Positions 4,982-7,145 of a stretch of DNA of 7,145 bases are shown here, piece after piece (within the stretch, counting starts at the first letter, position 1; every line of letters starts with the position of its first letter). Both the position numbers and the translations under genes were made by a program. Source of the DNA: Desulfuromonadaceae bacterium UBA5613 (GTDB lineage: Bacteria > Desulfobacterota > Desulfuromonadia > Desulfuromonadales > UBA2197); contig DIKR01000050.1 in NCBI GenBank assembly GCA_002424625.1, positions 1 through 7,145 of the forward strand, given 5' to 3'. The notes beneath the pieces were generated by a model. It did no database searches and was not told the DNA's origin. It was given only the letters and a program-made list of their open reading frames with translations.

Positions 4982-6124
4982 ATGATTGCCTTTCGTATCC
5001 AACGTTATCTCCTCCGCGAAATTGCCGCGCCGATGTTCATGGCCCTGGTGATCTTCACCTTTGTCCTGATGATGGGGCGCAGCCAGAAGCTCATGGAGAT
5101 GGTCATTGACAAGGGTGTGCCGGTTGGGCAGATCCTCCGCCTCCTTGCCAATCTTTTGCCGGCATTTTTGGTCCTTACCATCCCGGTGGCCCTGCTCATC
5201 GGCGTCCTTCTTGCCTTTGGCCGCCTCTCGGCCGAGAGTGAACTTGTCGCCATGAAAGCCAGCGGCATCCATCTCTCCCTGTTGATGCGGCCGGTTCTCG
5301 CCCTTGCCCTTCTTGCCAGCCTGCTCACGGCCGCCCTCACCCTTTATATCGAACCAGCCGCCAACGCTGCATTTCGCCGCCAGGCCTTTGCCATTGCCAG
5401 CAGCATAGCCACCATCGGCATTCAACCGATGACGTTCAATGATGAGTTTAGCGGTTTAGTCCTCTACGCCGCCGATGTCGACGATAAAAACGGCCAGATG
5501 AATAACATCTTTATTGCCGACGAACGGCCCGGCACCCTCCCCGCTACAATTTTTGCCAGTACCGGTGGAGTGCAAATCGATCAAGACGACCAGTCCCTGA
5601 ATCTGCGCCTTAAAGATGGGGCGATCCATCGCCTCGACGACAATAACGACGCGTATCAGATTATTCAGTTCGACACTTACGGCTTACGGGTCAACCTCAA
5701 CCATGGCGACAAGGAGCAGGGGCTTAACCGCAAGGAGAGTGAGCTCAATCTCCCCGACCTCCTTAGCGCCCGCCAAACCCCGCAAGATCCCAAAGAAGCC
5801 CGGGTTCTCGCAGCCGGACTGCAAAGACGCTTTGTCATGGCCTCGACGCCACTGATCTTTATCCTCATTGGTGTCCCCCTTGGCATCCGCTCGCAGCGTT
5901 CCGGGCGCGGCGCCAACTTTGCGCTCTCCCTCTTTATCTTCCTCCTTTTTTATATCCTCTTCACCCTGGCCAAAACCCTGGTCATTGATGTCGGTCTATC
6001 GGCCCTCTTCATATGGCTTCCCGTTGTCATCTTCACCATTGCCGGCGTACTCCTCCTCAGAGCTGCCGCCAATGAGCGGGAGATTCACTTCAGCTTGAGC
6101 ACCTACTTCAAAAAGAAGAATTAA
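4982..6124 (+). CDS. lptF: LPS export ABC transporter permease LptF
   Basis: LptF pairs with LptG in the inner membrane, driven by the ATPase LptB, to extract LPS and pass it to LptC and the periplasmic bridge. The protein has 380 residues, in the family range. The layout is typical: a short cytoplasmic start (MIAFRIQRYLLREI), membrane segments at about 15-32, 58-80 and 100-123, a periplasmic beta-jellyroll domain at about 130-265, then segments at about 286-301, 312-330 and 338-360. The cytoplasmic loop GRLSAESELVAMKASG (80-95), which contacts the ATPase, is a clear LptF/LptG signature. RQ.F.I..SI.T...QPMTFND.F.GLVLY at 133-162 suits LptF. No ribosome binding site precedes the ATG at 4982, and no alternative start in frame fits the conserved N-terminus better. 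lptG follows after 11 nt. Confidence 0.95.
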   Translation: MIAFRIQRYLLREIAAPMFMALVIFTFVLMMGRSQKLMEMVIDKGVPVGQILRLLANLLPAFLVLTIPVALLIGVLLAFGRLSAESELVAMKASGIHLSLLMRPVLALALLASLLTAALTLYIEPAANAAFRRQAFAIASSIATIGIQPMTFNDEFSGLVLYAADVDDKNGQMNNIFIADERPGTLPATIFASTGGVQIDQDDQSLNLRLKDGAIHRLDDNNDAYQIIQFDTYGLRVNLNHGDKEQGLNRKESELNLPDLLSARQTPQDPKEARVLAAGLQRRFVMASTPLIFILIGVPLGIRSQRSGRGANFALSLFIFLLFYILFTLAKTLVIDVGLSALFIWLPVVIFTIAGVLLLRAAANEREIHFSLSTYFKKKN

Positions 6125-6169
6125 AGGGTATTGACATGCTATTAACCCGATATACCCTGGCCTTTTTTT
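6125..6169 (+). promoter_or_regulatory. Hairpin enclosing the lptG start, followed by a T7 tract
   Basis: AGGGTAT (6125-6131) and ATACCCT (6152-6158) form a perfect 7-bp stem. Its 20-nt loop contains the lptG start codon (6136-6138). The 5' arm includes the AAGGG ribosome binding site of lptG, and the 3' arm is followed after 4 nt by seven Ts (6163-6169). The stem could hide the ribosome binding site until ribosomes finish lptF, or act as a weak intragenic terminator. The long loop makes its stability uncertain. Confidence 0.35.
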
Positions 6170-7145
6170 ATCGTTTTTTTTTCCTCTCTCTCGGTTCCTT
6201 TGCCGGCCTCTACCTGCTTATCGAATTCTTTGAAAAAGTCGATAACCTTGCCCGCAAAAATGCCGGCCTTGCGCAATATTTCATCTACTTCCTCGGCAAG
6301 ATCCCCATGATTGTCACCCAGGTCGTCCCCCTTGCCGTCCTGATGGGGGTCTTCATGACTATCGGCACTCTGTCCCACAGCAATGAATTGACCGCCATGC
6401 GGACCGGCGGCATGAGCTTGCCCCGCATCACCCTGCCGCTGTTAGTGATGGGGCTGATCATCTCTCTCACCGTTCTCGCCGCCAATGAATGGCTCGTCCC
6501 GATCACCACCAGAGAAGCAAACCGCGTCTATCGCTTTGATCTCGAAAAACAGCAACAATTGACTATTACTCGAGACAAGGTATGGCTTAAAGACGGCCAG
6601 GCTCTCGTCAATATTCGCCTGGTTATCCCTGCCCAGAATCTTTTGCAAGGGATCAGTATTCAAGACCTTTACACAAATGGCAGGCCCTCGACCCGCATTG
6701 ATGCAGAACGGGCGACCTATACCGCCGGCACCTGGCATGGCGAAGAGGTCACTACCACCCGCTTCTCGGCAACGAGTGGTGAAGTCGTCGATGTCGTCAA
6801 GAGTGCAGCCAGCGCCCTGCCCTTAACAAAAAGCCCCAAAGACTTCAGTGCCATAAGCGAACGCAATGACGAAATGACCATCTCCGACCTCGCCTACATG
6901 GCACAAAGGGTCAAGAAGGAAGGCTACGATTCGACCCGCTACCATGTCGATTTACAAGGCCGACTGGCGACGCCCTTTGCCAGCCTGATCATGGCCTTTC
7001 TCGGCATCCCCTTTGCCCTGCAGCGCGGCCGCGGTTCCAGCCTTGCTGTCGGCATTGCTATCAGTATCTTTATCGGCATCTCCTACCACCTTTTTCAAGG
7101 GATGATGCTCGCTCTCGGCTACTCCGGCACTATTCCCGTCCTCCT
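6136..7145 (+). CDS. lptG: LPS export ABC transporter permease LptG, C-terminus cut by the window edge
   Basis: LptG is the second transmembrane subunit of the LptB2FG extractor. The frame is open from the ATG at 6136 to the edge, giving 336 residues; the usual length of about 355-360 suggests only some 20-25 residues are missing. The protein begins MLLTRYTLAFFYRFFFLSLG and has membrane segments at about 10-30, 55-78 and 98-116. A periplasmic jellyroll domain spans about 125-265, and further segments lie at about 276-296 and 302-325. The coupling loop GTLSHSNELTAMRTGGMSL (77-95) parallels that of LptF, and LQGRLATPFASLIMAFLGIPFA (273-294) is typical of LptG. AAGGG lies 7 nt before the ATG, which is 11 nt after the lptF stop, so the two genes form an operon. 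T7 and T9 tracts lie in the first 16 codons, encoding phenylalanines. Confidence 0.95.
   Translation, partial: MLLTRYTLAFFYRFFFLSLGSFAGLYLLIEFFEKVDNLARKNAGLAQYFIYFLGKIPMIVTQVVPLAVLMGVFMTIGTLSHSNELTAMRTGGMSLPRITLPLLVMGLIISLTVLAANEWLVPITTREANRVYRFDLEKQQQLTITRDKVWLKDGQALVNIRLVIPAQNLLQGISIQDLYTNGRPSTRIDAERATYTAGTWHGEEVTTTRFSATSGEVVDVVKSAASALPLTKSPKDFSAISERNDEMTISDLAYMAQRVKKEGYDSTRYHVDLQGRLATPFASLIMAFLGIPFALQRGRGSSLAVGIAISIFIGISYHLFQGMMLALGYSGTIPVL

Noticed and set aside
4819..5109. Plus-strand open frame of 96 codons across the divergent region into lptF
   Set aside because: It overlaps lptF in another frame, covers the promoter region and has no recognisable protein features.
4970..5425. Minus-strand open frame of 151 codons opposite lptF
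   Set aside because: Low-complexity Gly/Lys/Glu/Asp-rich product, as expected from the reverse of a membrane protein gene; no independent support.

Overview
The window is an ordinary chromosomal housekeeping region of a Gram-negative, probably anaerobic bacterium. LptF and LptG imply an outer membrane with lipopolysaccharide. The leftward order rpsB-tsf-pyrH-frr-(ferredoxin)-uppS-cdsA is the classic bacterial translation/envelope cluster. The protein flavour, the moderate GC content and a clostridial-type 2[4Fe-4S] ferredoxin inside the cluster fit a Desulfuromonas/Geobacter-like lineage (former Deltaproteobacteria). That placement is inferred from memory of protein families, not from a search.

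Layout. Positions 4770 down to 1 are read on the minus strand: rpsB (S2), tsf (EF-Ts), pyrH (UMP kinase), frr (ribosome recycling factor), a 54-residue ferredoxin, uppS (undecaprenyl diphosphate synthase) and the first 136 codons of cdsA, which runs off the left edge. Intrinsic-terminator-like hairpins lie between rpsB and tsf and between tsf and pyrH. The cluster may therefore be transcribed as rpsB, tsf and pyrH-to-cdsA segments with partial read-through. From 4771 to 4981 lies a divergent promoter region. From 4982 rightward the plus strand carries lptF and then lptG, which runs off the right edge about 20 codons short of its expected end. No stretch without a gene exceeds 300 bases.

How the genes work together. 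rpsB, tsf and frr serve the ribosome. pyrH makes UDP, the precursor of UTP and thus of UDP-sugars for peptidoglycan and LPS. uppS makes the C55 lipid carrier for both polymers, and cdsA makes CDP-diacylglycerol for phospholipids. lptF and lptG form the membrane part of the LPS exporter. The ferredoxin is the unexpected member. One possibility is that it donates electrons to the iron-sulfur enzymes of the MEP isoprenoid pathway, which supplies UppS; those enzymes are not in the window.

Points worth a second look: cdsA has no ATG, GTG or TTG start in frame and seems to begin at ATT behind a strong ribosome binding site; the ferredoxin sits between frr and uppS; lptF looks leaderless; and the lptG start lies in a hairpin followed by T runs. 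I found no CRISPR array, mobile element, tRNA, rRNA or clearly novel multi-gene system.
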